Assembly (NCBI GenBank): GCA_002402825.1
Contig: DHGP01000018.1
Span: 14,601 to 78,600, forward strand
Length of the DNA: 64,000 bases
From: Firmicutes bacterium UBA4795
GTDB lineage: Bacteria > Bacillota > Desulfotomaculia > Desulfotomaculales > Nap2-2B
Reading direction: 5' to 3'
A program made the position numbers and the translations under genes. Each line of letters starts with the position of its first letter. Position 1 is the stretch's first letter. A model generated the notes under the pieces. It was not told the DNA's origin. It made no database searches and was given only the letters and a program-made list of their open reading frames with translations. Below, piece by piece: positions 8,231 through 17,895 of the stretch.

Positions 8231-8527
8231 ATGCTGAAGAAAATATCTGCTGTTAAAGCCAGGTAAAATTTGGGTAGCGTTATGAATGAAGTTTATTTAA
8301 GGGATGATCAATACATCATTGAAAGAGATGGTAAACCTTTGGTAGCAATTGTTCCTATATGGAAGCTGCAACAATGGGAAAAGAGGAAAGATATTTTCTT
8401 CAAGGGCGTAGAAAAAATTCAGCAAAAGTTTATAGGGCGGGATGAAGAAGAAGTGGAAAAATTTTTAGATGAGGCGGTGCAAGAAGCCAAGAAAAATTTT
8501 AATAAAGAAGGAACCAACAGTATTTAA
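8231..8527 (+). pseudogene. Phd/YefM-like antitoxin with premature stop
   Basis: A strong Shine-Dalgarno AGGAGG (8215-8220) precedes ATG 8231. The frame reads MLKKISAVKAR and then TAA at 8264-8266, where the family has Gln (ARQNLG). It continues in the same frame as NLGSVMNEVYLRDDQYIIER and DGKPLVAIVP, the usual antitoxin core. A single CAA-to-TAA change therefore breaks the gene. A shortened product from TTG 8270 is possible but lacks the DNA-binding start and a ribosome site. Its stop overlaps the toxin start (TAATG). Confidence 0.75.
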
Positions 8528-8975
8528 TGATCCGGGCTGTATTAGACGCCAACCAGTTTGCCAGTGCTTTAATTAGGCCAGGTAGTAATCCTGCTCGAAT
8601 TCTCGATTTTTAAAAAATAATATGTTCCAGTTGGTTATTTCGGAAAGCATTGTAGAGGAAATTAAGCGAATTTTGTTTTATCCAAAGCTGAAAAAAATTC
8701 ATGGGTTAGAAAAAGAAGAAATTGACCTTTTCCTTGATGATCTGATTGCTTTTGCTTATTTTACGCCGGAAGAATTAAAACTGGAGGCAGTTTCTAGTGA
8801 CCCCATTGACAACAAATACCTGGTCTGCGCTGTTGAAGGTAAAGCGGATTATATTATTTCTGGCGACCATCATTTGCTTACCCTGGGGATTTGGGAGGCT
8901 ATAAATCTTATTACCGCAAAGGAACTTTTAGATCTGCTCTTTTTCTGCTCTTTTAATGAGCGCAAAAATTGGTAA
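8527..8975 (+). pseudogene. PIN-domain toxin (COG1569 type) with one-base frameshift
   Basis: ATG 8527 gives MIRAVLDANQFASALIRPGS, ending ...ARILDF and TAA at 8611. The rest of the PIN ribonuclease (FQLVISESIVEEIKRILFY, then SDPIDNKYLVCAVEGKADYI and SGDHHLL) continues in another frame from about 8619. Adding one T or A in the T5A6 run at 8607-8617 restores one 150-residue protein. Acidic PIN residues (D7, the D of DNKYL and the D of GDHHLL) are all retained. This is either a decayed toxin or a slippage or assembly indel. Confidence 0.75.
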
Positions 8976-9024
8976 TTAGGTGGTCAGATTTAAGTTCTAT
9001 TATTCAGTATCTTCTATTCAGTAT

Positions 9025-9504
9025 CTTCATGACGGCAAAATCCGTTCCTTCTACCATACTTACGCAAAGATCAGGCAGCTTGCCGAGGTCATTAAAAAAC
9101 CACCCTATCACCTGACCCCGGAACTTCTCTGACAGGCTTATGAAAAACTGGAAAAGTCAAAAGTAAGAGAGGCCGGCCCCCAAAAAGTGCTCACTGACAT
9201 TATTTCCCTCATCCGCTTTGCCATAGGGGAAAGCGGTGTCCTTGAGCCGTTCGCCGAAACCGTAAATGAAAGATTTCACCGGTGGTTAGCAGAGCAAGAA
9301 AAGGCGGACCACAGGTTTACCCCAGAACAAGTAGACTGGCTGATCATGATTAAAGACCACATAGCCACCAGCCTGGGCATTGAAATGGAAGATTTTGAAC
9401 TGGCGCCATTTTACGAGAAAGGCGGAGCAGTAAAAGCATACCAGCTTTTCGGACCAGAATTAAATAATCTTTTAGCGGAATTAAATGAGGTGCTGGCCGC
9501 ATGA
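9025..9504 (+). pseudogene. hsdR: type I restriction enzyme HsdR, C-terminal fragment
   Basis: One frame encodes LHDGKIRSFYHTYAKIRQLA through to NNLLAELNEVLAA. FTPEQVDWLIMIKDHIATSL and FELAPFYEKGGAVKAYQLFG are the EcoEI_R_C domain of HsdR. A TGA at 9130-9132 interrupts it (ELL-stop-QAYEKL), probably replacing a TGG. The helicase and nuclease parts are missing. A product starting near 9187 would be only the last 105 residues. Two REP palindromes and hsdS follow. Confidence 0.8.
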
Positions 9505-9513
9505 GGAAAATAA

Positions 9514-9541
9514 TGTAGGGGCGTATTGCCATACGCCCATA
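9514..9541. repeat. REP-type palindrome R1
   Basis: It begins TGTAGGGGCGTATTGCCATA and ends CGCCCATA, a copy of the ~30-bp REP with a degenerate right end. It lies between the hsdR fragment and hsdS, 22 nt before a second copy (R2). Confidence 0.85.
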
Positions 9542-9563
9542 TAAAGAATGATAAAACATTTGA

Positions 9564-9593
9564 TGTAGGGGCGTATTGCCATACGCCCCTACA
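9564..9593. repeat. REP-type palindrome R2
   Basis: Perfect 13-bp arms TGTAGGGGCGTAT and ATACGCCCCTACA around TGCC. It is a direct tandem partner of R1 and lies just upstream of the hsdS ribosome site. Confidence 0.9.
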
Positions 9594-9635
9594 CGAATGT
9601 TTCATATAAGTAGTTAGTGAGGAGTCGGAAAGGGA

Positions 9636-11078
9636 ATGAACTTTGAAGGTCCCTACAAAATCCCCAGAAATTGGGTGTGGACGAGGCTGGGGGAAGTTTG
9701 TTTAGACCCTCAATATGGTTGGACAACAAGTGCAAAAGCGGAAGGGAAACTTCACTTATTGAGGACTACCGATATAACTTCTGGAAATATCGATTGGTAT
9801 ACTGTTCCATTTTGCAAAAAAGAACCGCCTGAAAAAGAGAAATACTTGCTAAAAGATGGAGATATTGTTATTTCAAGGTCAGGTTCTGTTGGCCATAGTC
9901 ATCTTATAACAAATCCTAAAGAAGCTATATTTGCATCGTATTTTATTCGGTTTAGACCTTTAATTAATGAAAAATATTTAGCAATTTTCTTAAAGAGCCC
10001 ATCTTATTGGAACTCTATCTCAGAAAAAAGCCTTGGGATAGCTATGCCTAATGTTAACGCATCCAAGCTAAAACAAATTCCCCTCCCCCTCCCTCCCCTT
10101 GCCGAGCAGCACTGCATTGTGGCCAGGATTGAGGAACTTTTTACTAAGCTGGATGCCGGCGTGACGGCGTTAAAAAAAGTAAGGGCACAACTAAAACGTT
10201 ATCGTCAGGCGGTTTTGAAATACGCCTTTGAAGGAAAATTAACTGAAGAATGGCGGGAAAATCATAAGAATGAGCTGGAGCCTGCCGCCGTAATTTTGGA
10301 GCGGATAAAAGAAGAACGAAAAAAAACCGCTAAAGGAAAACTTAAAGAACTGCCGCCACCGGATACGTCAGATTTAACTGAAATACCTGAAGGGTGGGTA
10401 TGGACGAGGCTGGGGGAGATTGTTACCGATGTTGAAAAGATCAATCTTAAGATAGAACCGAATAAAGAGTTTATTTATTTGGATATTGCTTCAATTGATA
10501 ACTGTCAACAAAAAATAACAAATCCTAAAAAACACATAGGTAAAGACGCTCCCTCTAGAGCAAGACAGCTTGTTAAGTCAGGGGATATTTTATTTTCTAC
10601 CGTTAGAACCTATCTTAAAAATATTGCTATTATAAACGAAATCTATGATGGGCAGATAGCATCTACAGGGTTTTGTATTATAAGACCTCATAGTTTATTA
10701 GATAATAAAATGGTATTTTATTGGGTTCAAACAGAGGAATTTGTAAATCCGTTAAATAAGATTCAGCGAGGCACAAGCTATCCTGCTGTACGGGATTTTG
10801 ATGTTTTTACTCAGTTTATTCCCCTTCCTCCCCTTGCCGAACAACATAAAATTGTTGAAGAAATTGAACGCCGTTTTTCTATCGCTGACGAAGTTGAAAA
10901 AATCGTGGAACAAAGCCTCAAGCAGGCGGAAAGATTGCGCATGAGCATTTTAAAAAGAGCCTTTGAAGGGAAACTAGTTCTCCAGAATCCTAACGACGAG
11001 CCGGCCGAAAAATTGTTAGAGCGGATTAAATATGCAAGAGATCAAAAATTTAAACCTATTAAATCTGACGAATACTGA
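9636..11078 (+). CDS. hsdS: type I restriction-modification specificity subunit
   Basis: DNA-recognition subunit that directs HsdM/HsdR to a bipartite target. Two target recognition domains (about 1-160 and 245-410) each begin with a PxxWxWTRLGE motif and end in PLPPLAEQ. Each is followed by a helical spacer (RIEELFTKLDAGVTALKK and EIERRFSIADEVEKIVEQ), the typical circular HsdS layout. The 480-aa frame is intact. Its partners hsdR (fragment) and hsdM (frameshifted) are not, so activity is doubtful in this isolate. Confidence 0.93.
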   Translation: MNFEGPYKIPRNWVWTRLGEVCLDPQYGWTTSAKAEGKLHLLRTTDITSGNIDWYTVPFCKKEPPEKEKYLLKDGDIVISRSGSVGHSHLITNPKEAIFASYFIRFRPLINEKYLAIFLKSPSYWNSISEKSLGIAMPNVNASKLKQIPLPLPPLAEQHCIVARIEELFTKLDAGVTALKKVRAQLKRYRQAVLKYAFEGKLTEEWRENHKNELEPAAVILERIKEERKKTAKGKLKELPPPDTSDLTEIPEGWVWTRLGEIVTDVEKINLKIEPNKEFIYLDIASIDNCQQKITNPKKHIGKDAPSRARQLVKSGDILFSTVRTYLKNIAIINEIYDGQIASTGFCIIRPHSLLDNKMVFYWVQTEEFVNPLNKIQRGTSYPAVRDFDVFTQFIPLPPLAEQHKIVEEIERRFSIADEVEKIVEQSLKQAERLRMSILKRAFEGKLVLQNPNDEPAEKLLERIKYARDQKFKPIKSDEY

Positions 11079-11142
11079 GAGAGAATAATTTGAAAGAAAT
11101 GGCTCCATAGAGGTTTTGTGACTGGAAAGGAATGGTTATAAA

Positions 11143-11733
11143 ATGAAATTCAATAATGAAATACACCATCGAAGGTCAATTAGATTAAAGGATTATGATT
11201 ATTCACGGGCAGGTGCGTATTTCGTGACAATATGCACACACAATAGGGAATGTCTATTTGGTGAGATTTTAAGTGGGAAGATGATAATAAATGATTTTGG
11301 AAGAATTGCCTACGATGAGTGGCTTAATACATTTCAGATACGAAGCAATGTTGAATTAGATAAATTTGTCGTGATGCCCAACCATATCCACGGCATCATG
11401 ATTATAAATTGTAGGGGCGTATGGCCATACGCCCCTACATTAGGATTACAATATAATCGCGGGATGGGTATTTCGCAATGTCACCCTACAGCGGAATTTC
11501 GGTCACCATCCCAAACGATTGGTGCAATCGTGCGAGGTTATAAGTCAGCAGTTACTAAAAAAATAAATACATTGCGAAATACACCCAAAATGCCCTTTTG
11601 GCAACGTGCTTATTACGAACATGTGATTAGAAATGAAGATGATTTAAACCAGGTTCGAGAATACATTATAAACAATCCCCTAAAATGGGAGCTAGATCGG
11701 GAAAATCCCAGTAATATAGAAAAAAGGAAGTAG
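11143..11733 (+). CDS. REP-associated tyrosine transposase (RAYT, Y1 family)
   Basis: Single-domain HUH endonuclease related to IS200/IS605 TnpA that acts on REP hairpins. It has HHRRSIRLKDYDYSRAGAYF at the start, VTICTHNR, the HUH metal motif in MPNHIHGIM near residue 80, and a catalytic Tyr in AYYEHVIRNEDDL near 160. The DNA at 11410-11439 inside the gene is a perfect REP palindrome that is read in frame as CRGVWPYAPT right after the HUH motif. It lies between hsdS and hsdM. Confidence 0.93.
   Translation: MKFNNEIHHRRSIRLKDYDYSRAGAYFVTICTHNRECLFGEILSGKMIINDFGRIAYDEWLNTFQIRSNVELDKFVVMPNHIHGIMIINCRGVWPYAPTLGLQYNRGMGISQCHPTAEFRSPSQTIGAIVRGYKSAVTKKINTLRNTPKMPFWQRAYYEHVIRNEDDLNQVREYIINNPLKWELDRENPSNIEKRK
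11410..11439. repeat. REP-type palindrome R3 inside the RAYT gene
   Basis: A 30-bp exact palindrome; half site TGTAGGGGCGTATGG. It matches R1, R2, R4 and R5 and is translated in frame within the transposase gene. Confidence 0.92.
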
Positions 11734-11741
11734 GATATAAT

Positions 11742-13197
<1,456 letters not shown>

Positions 13198-13246
13198 TAC
13201 CTTGATTCTTTAATAACTTAATCCTTAACCTAAAATAATTTTTTTG

Positions 13247-13275
13247 TTGACACAACTAACGTATCTAGATATTCT
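13247..13275 (+). promoter_or_regulatory. sigma-A-type promoter of the MoxR gene
   Basis: TTGACA (13247-13252), a 17-bp spacer, and TATTCT (13270-13275), 33 nt before the GTG start. It marks the return from the accessory region to ordinary chromosome. Confidence 0.6.
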
Positions 13276-13308
13276 TTTAAGGGAATTATTATAGGGAGGA
13301 TAAGAAAA

Positions 13309-14181
13309 GTGAAACCTGCCCCAACTTTTGAAAGTACCAGCAGCTATTTGGTTTCTGACGACCTCAAGGACGTGGTAAATGTAGCTATTGCCATAGGAAG
13401 ACCTTTATTAATAAAAGGGGAACCGGGCACCGGTAAAACTATGCTGGCCAAAGCAATTGCTGATTCACTGGGACTGCCGCTAATTACCTGGAATATTAAA
13501 TCCACCACCAAGGCTCAGGAAGGCCTTTACGTATATGATACAGTTCAAAGGCTGTACGATAGTCAATTTGGCGATCACGATGTTTCAGACATTAAACAGT
13601 ACATCAAGCTGGGTAAATTAGGCGAAGCCTTTTTATCAGAGAAAAAAACTGTTTTATTAATAGACGAAATAGATAAGGCCGACTTAGAATTCCCTAACGA
13701 TTTGCTTTGGGAACTGGATATTATGAGTTTTTATATTCCAGAGATTAAGGAAACAATAGCCGCGAAACAAAGACCGGTGGTGGTAATTACCAGCAACGCT
13801 GAAAAAGAATTACCCGACGCATTTTTAAGACGCTGTGTCTTTCACTATATTAGTTTCCCGGATGAGGAAATGATGGAAAGAATTATTCGGGTACACTTTC
13901 CGAATTTAGAAAACAAATTACTCCAGGAAAGCTTAAAGGCTTTTTATTGGGTAAGAAGTATAAGCGGCCTGCATAAAAAACCAAGTACCAGTGAGTTGTT
14001 GGATTGGATTTTAGCTTTAATCTCAGGAGGAATACGTTCGGAAAAAATTTGTGCCGAAATGCCTTTTTTAGGTGTTTTGTTAAAAAAGAATAAGGATTAC
14101 GACTTGGTTTTACAAAAACTAGCAAGTTCAGGAAAACAAAAGCCTGCTGCAGCTACAGGATACGGACAAAAAAACTGGTAA
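13309..14181 (+). CDS. MoxR-type AAA ATPase
   Basis: Chaperone-like ATPase of the AAA family that usually works with a von Willebrand A (VWA) protein to mature or insert metal into a client enzyme. Walker A GEPGTGKTMLAKA lies near 37-49, Walker B VLLIDEIDKAD near 115, and sensor TSNAEKELPDAFLRRC near 163. The GTG start sits behind GGGAGGATAAG. The next gene is a VWA partner. The client of this pair is not visible in the window. Confidence 0.88.
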   Translation: MKPAPTFESTSSYLVSDDLKDVVNVAIAIGRPLLIKGEPGTGKTMLAKAIADSLGLPLITWNIKSTTKAQEGLYVYDTVQRLYDSQFGDHDVSDIKQYIKLGKLGEAFLSEKKTVLLIDEIDKADLEFPNDLLWELDIMSFYIPEIKETIAAKQRPVVVITSNAEKELPDAFLRRCVFHYISFPDEEMMERIIRVHFPNLENKLLQESLKAFYWVRSISGLHKKPSTSELLDWILALISGGIRSEKICAEMPFLGVLLKKNKDYDLVLQKLASSGKQKPAAATGYGQKNW

Positions 14182-14202
14182 GAAAAACGATAAGGGGAGT
14201 AA

Positions 14203-14230
14203 TCTACCTTCGTTAATGGTAGTTTTTTTC
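14203..14230 (+). terminator. weak intrinsic terminator between the ATPase and VWA genes
   Basis: CTACC (14204-14208) and GGTAG (14218-14222) with a 9-nt loop and T7. The stem is short, so partial read-through into the VWA gene is likely. Confidence 0.5.
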
Positions 14231-14324
14231 TCTTAAGATTATTAAGTGCTCCCTAGAAATATTCTATAAATATAGGAGATAGGAGCCGAAATTTTAAATC
14301 AGGCCCAGTTTAGGAGTAAGGTTA

Positions 14325-15521
14325 TTGTTTAGTGGTTTTTTTTATTTACTTAAACAAGAAGGAGTCCCGGTTTCCCTAAATGAATGGATGATGTTAATGG
14401 AAGCCCTGGATAAAGGTCTGGCCCAAAATAGCCTTCTGGGTTTTTATTATCTGGCGCGGGCTTTACTGGTAAAAAGCGAAGCGTATTACGACCGTTTTGA
14501 CCAGGCATTTCAACAATACTTTAAGGGGATTGAAGCTTCACCTAAAATAGCCGAAAAAGTAATGAAATGGTTGGAACGTTCTTTGCCCCCATTATGGATG
14601 GACCCCGTGCAAAGGGAAAAACTTTTTTCCTGGGACCTGGACACCTGGCGTAAAAAATTAGCTGAACTTATAGCGCAGCAAACAGGGGAACATCACGGTG
14701 GTTCACGTTGGATTGGTACGGGAGGCACCTCACCCTTTGGCCATTCAGGTTATCACCCGGCCGGGGTGCGCATTGGGGGCGAATCTTTAAATCTTTCCGC
14801 CGTTAAAGTAGCTGCCCAGCGCCGCTACCGCGATTTTCGCAACGATGAAACTTTAAATACTAGGCACTTTGAACTGGCCTTACGAAAGCTACGTACCCTT
14901 GGGCACCAGGACGAAGGGCCAAAAGATGAACTGGATCTAGAAAACACTATTGACGCTACCTGCCGTAACGCCGGGTATTTAAAAATAATTTGGACCCGGC
15001 CGCGGAAAAACACCGTGAAATTATTAGTTTTAATGGATTCCGGTGGCTCCATGGACCCTTACGCTAGGCTTTGCGCTCAACTTTTTAATGCCGTGCACAA
15101 AGTTGGCCACTTTAAAGACCTGAAATTTTATTATTTTCATAACTGTGTTTACGAAAAGATTTACCTTGACCCATATTGCTACCGCTTTGCCTCTCTGCCT
15201 ACTTTGGAGATGCTACAAAATTTGGATCAAGATTATTACTTAATTATTGTCGGCGACGCTAGCATGGCTCCCAGTGAACTGTTAATGGTGGGCGGAGTAA
15301 TTGATTGGTACGACTTTAATGGTGAAACAGGGCTGTCCTGGCTGGAAAGACTGGCGGCACACTTTCCCCGTTCGGTTTGGCTGAACCCTGTCCCCCAAAA
15401 AACTTGGACCTATGCCTGGGGGAAGGAAACAATTAAAGCAATCAGTAAGATATTTCCAATGTTTGAGCTAACCGTGGAAGGGTTGGAACAGGCGGTAAAA
15501 AAACTTAAAGTCCGCCACTAA
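14325..15521 (+). CDS. VWA domain protein (CoxE-like), MoxR partner
   Basis: The 398-aa protein ends with a von Willebrand A domain whose metal site begins at LLVLMDSGGSMDPYARL (residues ~233-249, MIDAS-type DxGxS). An arginine- and glycine-rich middle (TGEHHGGSRWIGTGGTSPFG) precedes it. There is no signal peptide. The start is TTG behind TAGGAGTAAGG. Pairing with the MoxR gene upstream suggests a joint maturation complex. Confidence 0.85.
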   Translation: MFSGFFYLLKQEGVPVSLNEWMMLMEALDKGLAQNSLLGFYYLARALLVKSEAYYDRFDQAFQQYFKGIEASPKIAEKVMKWLERSLPPLWMDPVQREKLFSWDLDTWRKKLAELIAQQTGEHHGGSRWIGTGGTSPFGHSGYHPAGVRIGGESLNLSAVKVAAQRRYRDFRNDETLNTRHFELALRKLRTLGHQDEGPKDELDLENTIDATCRNAGYLKIIWTRPRKNTVKLLVLMDSGGSMDPYARLCAQLFNAVHKVGHFKDLKFYYFHNCVYEKIYLDPYCYRFASLPTLEMLQNLDQDYYLIIVGDASMAPSELLMVGGVIDWYDFNGETGLSWLERLAAHFPRSVWLNPVPQKTWTYAWGKETIKAISKIFPMFELTVEGLEQAVKKLKVRH

Positions 15522-15524
15522 GCA

Positions 15525-16778
15525 ATGAAAAAAATTAAAATAAGGCTGGTTATTTTACTTTTTTTTGTTTTTATGTTTCCCCTTTTTTTAGAGGCAAGCA
15601 CTACTCAAGCTCCGGATATTGATGGTGAAGCGGCTGTATTAATGGATGCCCGTAATAAGCAAATACTCTACCAAAAAAATATGCATTGTTTGATGTATCC
15701 GGCCAGCACAACAAAAATATTAACGGCTGCGGTAGCGTTAGAAAAAGGTAAGCTTGACGATACAGTTACCATACCGCGGGCAGCCTGCTTGCAAGACGGC
15801 TCGTCTATTGGCCTGCAGGAAGGAGAACAATTATCCTTAAGTGACCTCTTATATGCTTTAATGTTAGCCTCGGGCAATGATGCCGCTACAGCCTTGGCTA
15901 TGCACATTTCTAAGTCAGAGGTTGAATTTGCCGCCTTAATGAACGAATGGGCGCGCTCATGCGGGGCCAAAGAAAGCAATTTTGTTAATCCCAGCGGTTT
16001 GCCCAATCCTTTACACTTCACTACCGCTTACGATTTAGCCCTTATTACGCAAAAAGCCATGCAAAATCCTATTTTTCGGCAAATAGTAGCCCGTCGACTG
16101 GCAGTAATTCAAAGACCCCTGGCTGACCGCAGTAAAGGACCGCCGCAGGAACATTTATGGAATCATAACCGGTTGCTATCTCTTTACCTTGGAGCGATTG
16201 GGGTTAAAACAGGATATACGGTGGAAGCAGGCCAATGTATTGTGGCTCAAGCCAAGCGCGGGGATAAGGAGTTAATCGCGGTGGTTTTAAAGAGCCAGGG
16301 TTCGAATGTTTACCATGACGCCATTAATTTGTTGGACTACGGTTTTAATAATTTTGTGGTTACCCCCGTAGTTACAAAAGGAGCAAAAATATCCTCTTTG
16401 AAAGTGCGGCAAGGGAAAGAGGAAGTAAATTTAGTGGCTAAAAATTCTTTTTATCTTAATTTTCCGGCCGGGCAAAATAAAAATTTACCTGACCAATCCT
16501 TTAGCCGCCAGGTTGTCTTAAATGGAAAACTTTGTGCTCCCCTCCCCAAAGGAAAAAGGGGAGGGGAATTAATCTTCCTTCAGGAAGGACTGGAATTGGG
16601 CCGGGTAGATTTGATAACCGACCGGTCAGTAGAAAAAAAATATCCTTTCTGGTTAGGATGGTTGACCTTGCTGGTATCATTATCAATTTTTATGCGCTTT
16701 TATGTTCGCGTAAAACGAAGGCGGGCGCAAAAAAATTATATATTCCGTAATTACCTGATTAAAAGAAATGTTCGTTAA
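15525..16778 (+). CDS. dacF: D-alanyl-D-alanine carboxypeptidase (peptidase S11, DacF-like)
   Basis: Low-molecular-weight penicillin-binding protein that trims the peptidoglycan stem peptide. It has a signal peptide (1-24), the SxxK active site in YPASTTKILTAAVA near 64, SGN in MLASGNDAATALAM near 117, and KTG in GVKTGYTVEAG near 226. A C-terminal anchor helix lies near 375-395 with a basic tail. A 30-bp inverted repeat is inserted in frame (CAPLPKGKRGGEL, about residues 337-349). The gene starts 3 nt after the VWA stop. Confidence 0.93.
   Translation: MKKIKIRLVILLFFVFMFPLFLEASTTQAPDIDGEAAVLMDARNKQILYQKNMHCLMYPASTTKILTAAVALEKGKLDDTVTIPRAACLQDGSSIGLQEGEQLSLSDLLYALMLASGNDAATALAMHISKSEVEFAALMNEWARSCGAKESNFVNPSGLPNPLHFTTAYDLALITQKAMQNPIFRQIVARRLAVIQRPLADRSKGPPQEHLWNHNRLLSLYLGAIGVKTGYTVEAGQCIVAQAKRGDKELIAVVLKSQGSNVYHDAINLLDYGFNNFVVTPVVTKGAKISSLKVRQGKEEVNLVAKNSFYLNFPAGQNKNLPDQSFSRQVVLNGKLCAPLPKGKRGGELIFLQEGLELGRVDLITDRSVEKKYPFWLGWLTLLVSLSIFMRFYVRVKRRRAQKNYIFRNYLIKRNVR
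16538..16567. repeat. GC-rich inverted repeat inside dacF
   Basis: Arms TCCCCTCCCC (16538-16547) and GGGGAGGGGA (16558-16567) are perfect, with a 10-nt loop. It is read in frame as PLPKGKRG. Similar C/G-run composition occurs in the argJ-argB palindrome. Confidence 0.7.
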
Positions 16779-16805
16779 TTTTTTTAGAGTAGGGGGAAAA
16801 AAATA

Positions 16806-17882
16806 ATGGACAAACCACCACAATTTATACCAGATTGCTTGGCTACTGGAATAGGGAGCTTGCCTTTTGACCAGCCTCAGACTGCTTTAAATCTTATCCT
16901 GGAATCATTTCCCCAAGCTCCTCACTGGCCACAACTTCCCCAGCGCGGCATTCAAGAAGGTTTTGTGTTTCAATTTTTAAATCCGCTGGTCCAAACTGGT
17001 CTTTTGGAACTAAAAGTAAACCAGGCTTTTTTTACCAATGAACACCCTGCCTGGCCGGAGCGTTTAACGGAATTTTACCGCCTTTACCTGGCAGGTGAAG
17101 CTGGGGAGCGGGCGGCGCTTAAATTTTTCTCCATTCCGCCTAGTGCGGCTACCGGTTTTTACGCCTTCATTGAAACCATAAAAGAAACAGGAACCAGCCA
17201 GGCCCTTTATTTAAAGGGGCAATTGGTGGGCCCGGTTACTCTTGGGTTGCAGGTTAAAGATGCCAATGGAAACCTGGCTTATTATGACCCCCAGCTACGT
17301 GATATACTGGTCAAGACCTTGGCGTTAAATGCCCGCTGGCAAACAGGTCAGCTAACGAGCCTGGGCCGGCCGGCCGTAATTTTTATAGACGAACCGGCGA
17401 TTAGTATTTACGGCCAATCCGGTTACATCACCGTTACTAAAGAAATGATTAAAAATGACCTGACCGAAATTATTCAAGTCATAATTACTGCCGGCGGAAG
17501 AGCGGGGGTTCATTCTTGCGCTGCCCTTGACTGGACTATTTTATTTGAAACCCACCCGGACATTGTTAATTTAGATGCATACAATTACGGCCATTCTTTG
17601 CTTCCATACGCCAAGGAATTAAATGACTTTTTAGCCTGGGGCGGGGTAATGGCCTGGGGAATTACCCCTACTTCTGAAAAAGCCTTTACCGAAAACACGG
17701 CCACTTTAACCGCTAAATTACAGGCCCTCTGGTCTGAATTAACCGCAAAAGGCATCAATCCGAAAGTTTTAAAAAAACAGGCTATGATTACGCCGGCTTG
17801 CGGCACCGGTTTACTTGAGCCAGCTCTTGCCCGGCACATATACCGCTTGACCAGCTTGACCGCCGGGCAAATTAAAGGATAA
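16806..17882 (+). CDS. MetE-like zinc methyltransferase (UROD/MetE superfamily)
   Basis: It resembles the C-terminal catalytic barrel of cobalamin-independent methionine synthase, without the N-terminal half (358 aa). Candidate zinc ligands are the His and Cys of HSCAALDW (near 237) and the Cys of TPACGTGLLEPALA (near 329). It starts with ATGIGSLPF, the typical substrate-side loop. It may use a corrinoid protein or small methyl donor instead of folate; that is inference. Confidence 0.8.
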   Translation: MDKPPQFIPDCLATGIGSLPFDQPQTALNLILESFPQAPHWPQLPQRGIQEGFVFQFLNPLVQTGLLELKVNQAFFTNEHPAWPERLTEFYRLYLAGEAGERAALKFFSIPPSAATGFYAFIETIKETGTSQALYLKGQLVGPVTLGLQVKDANGNLAYYDPQLRDILVKTLALNARWQTGQLTSLGRPAVIFIDEPAISIYGQSGYITVTKEMIKNDLTEIIQVIITAGGRAGVHSCAALDWTILFETHPDIVNLDAYNYGHSLLPYAKELNDFLAWGGVMAWGITPTSEKAFTENTATLTAKLQALWSELTAKGINPKVLKKQAMITPACGTGLLEPALARHIYRLTSLTAGQIKG

Positions 17883-17895
17883 AAGGAGTTTTACC

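Noticed and set aside
9130..9132. In-frame TGA of the hsdR fragment as a selenocysteine codon
   Set aside because: The gene is already truncated, restriction enzymes are not selenoproteins, and TGG-to-TGA decay explains it better.
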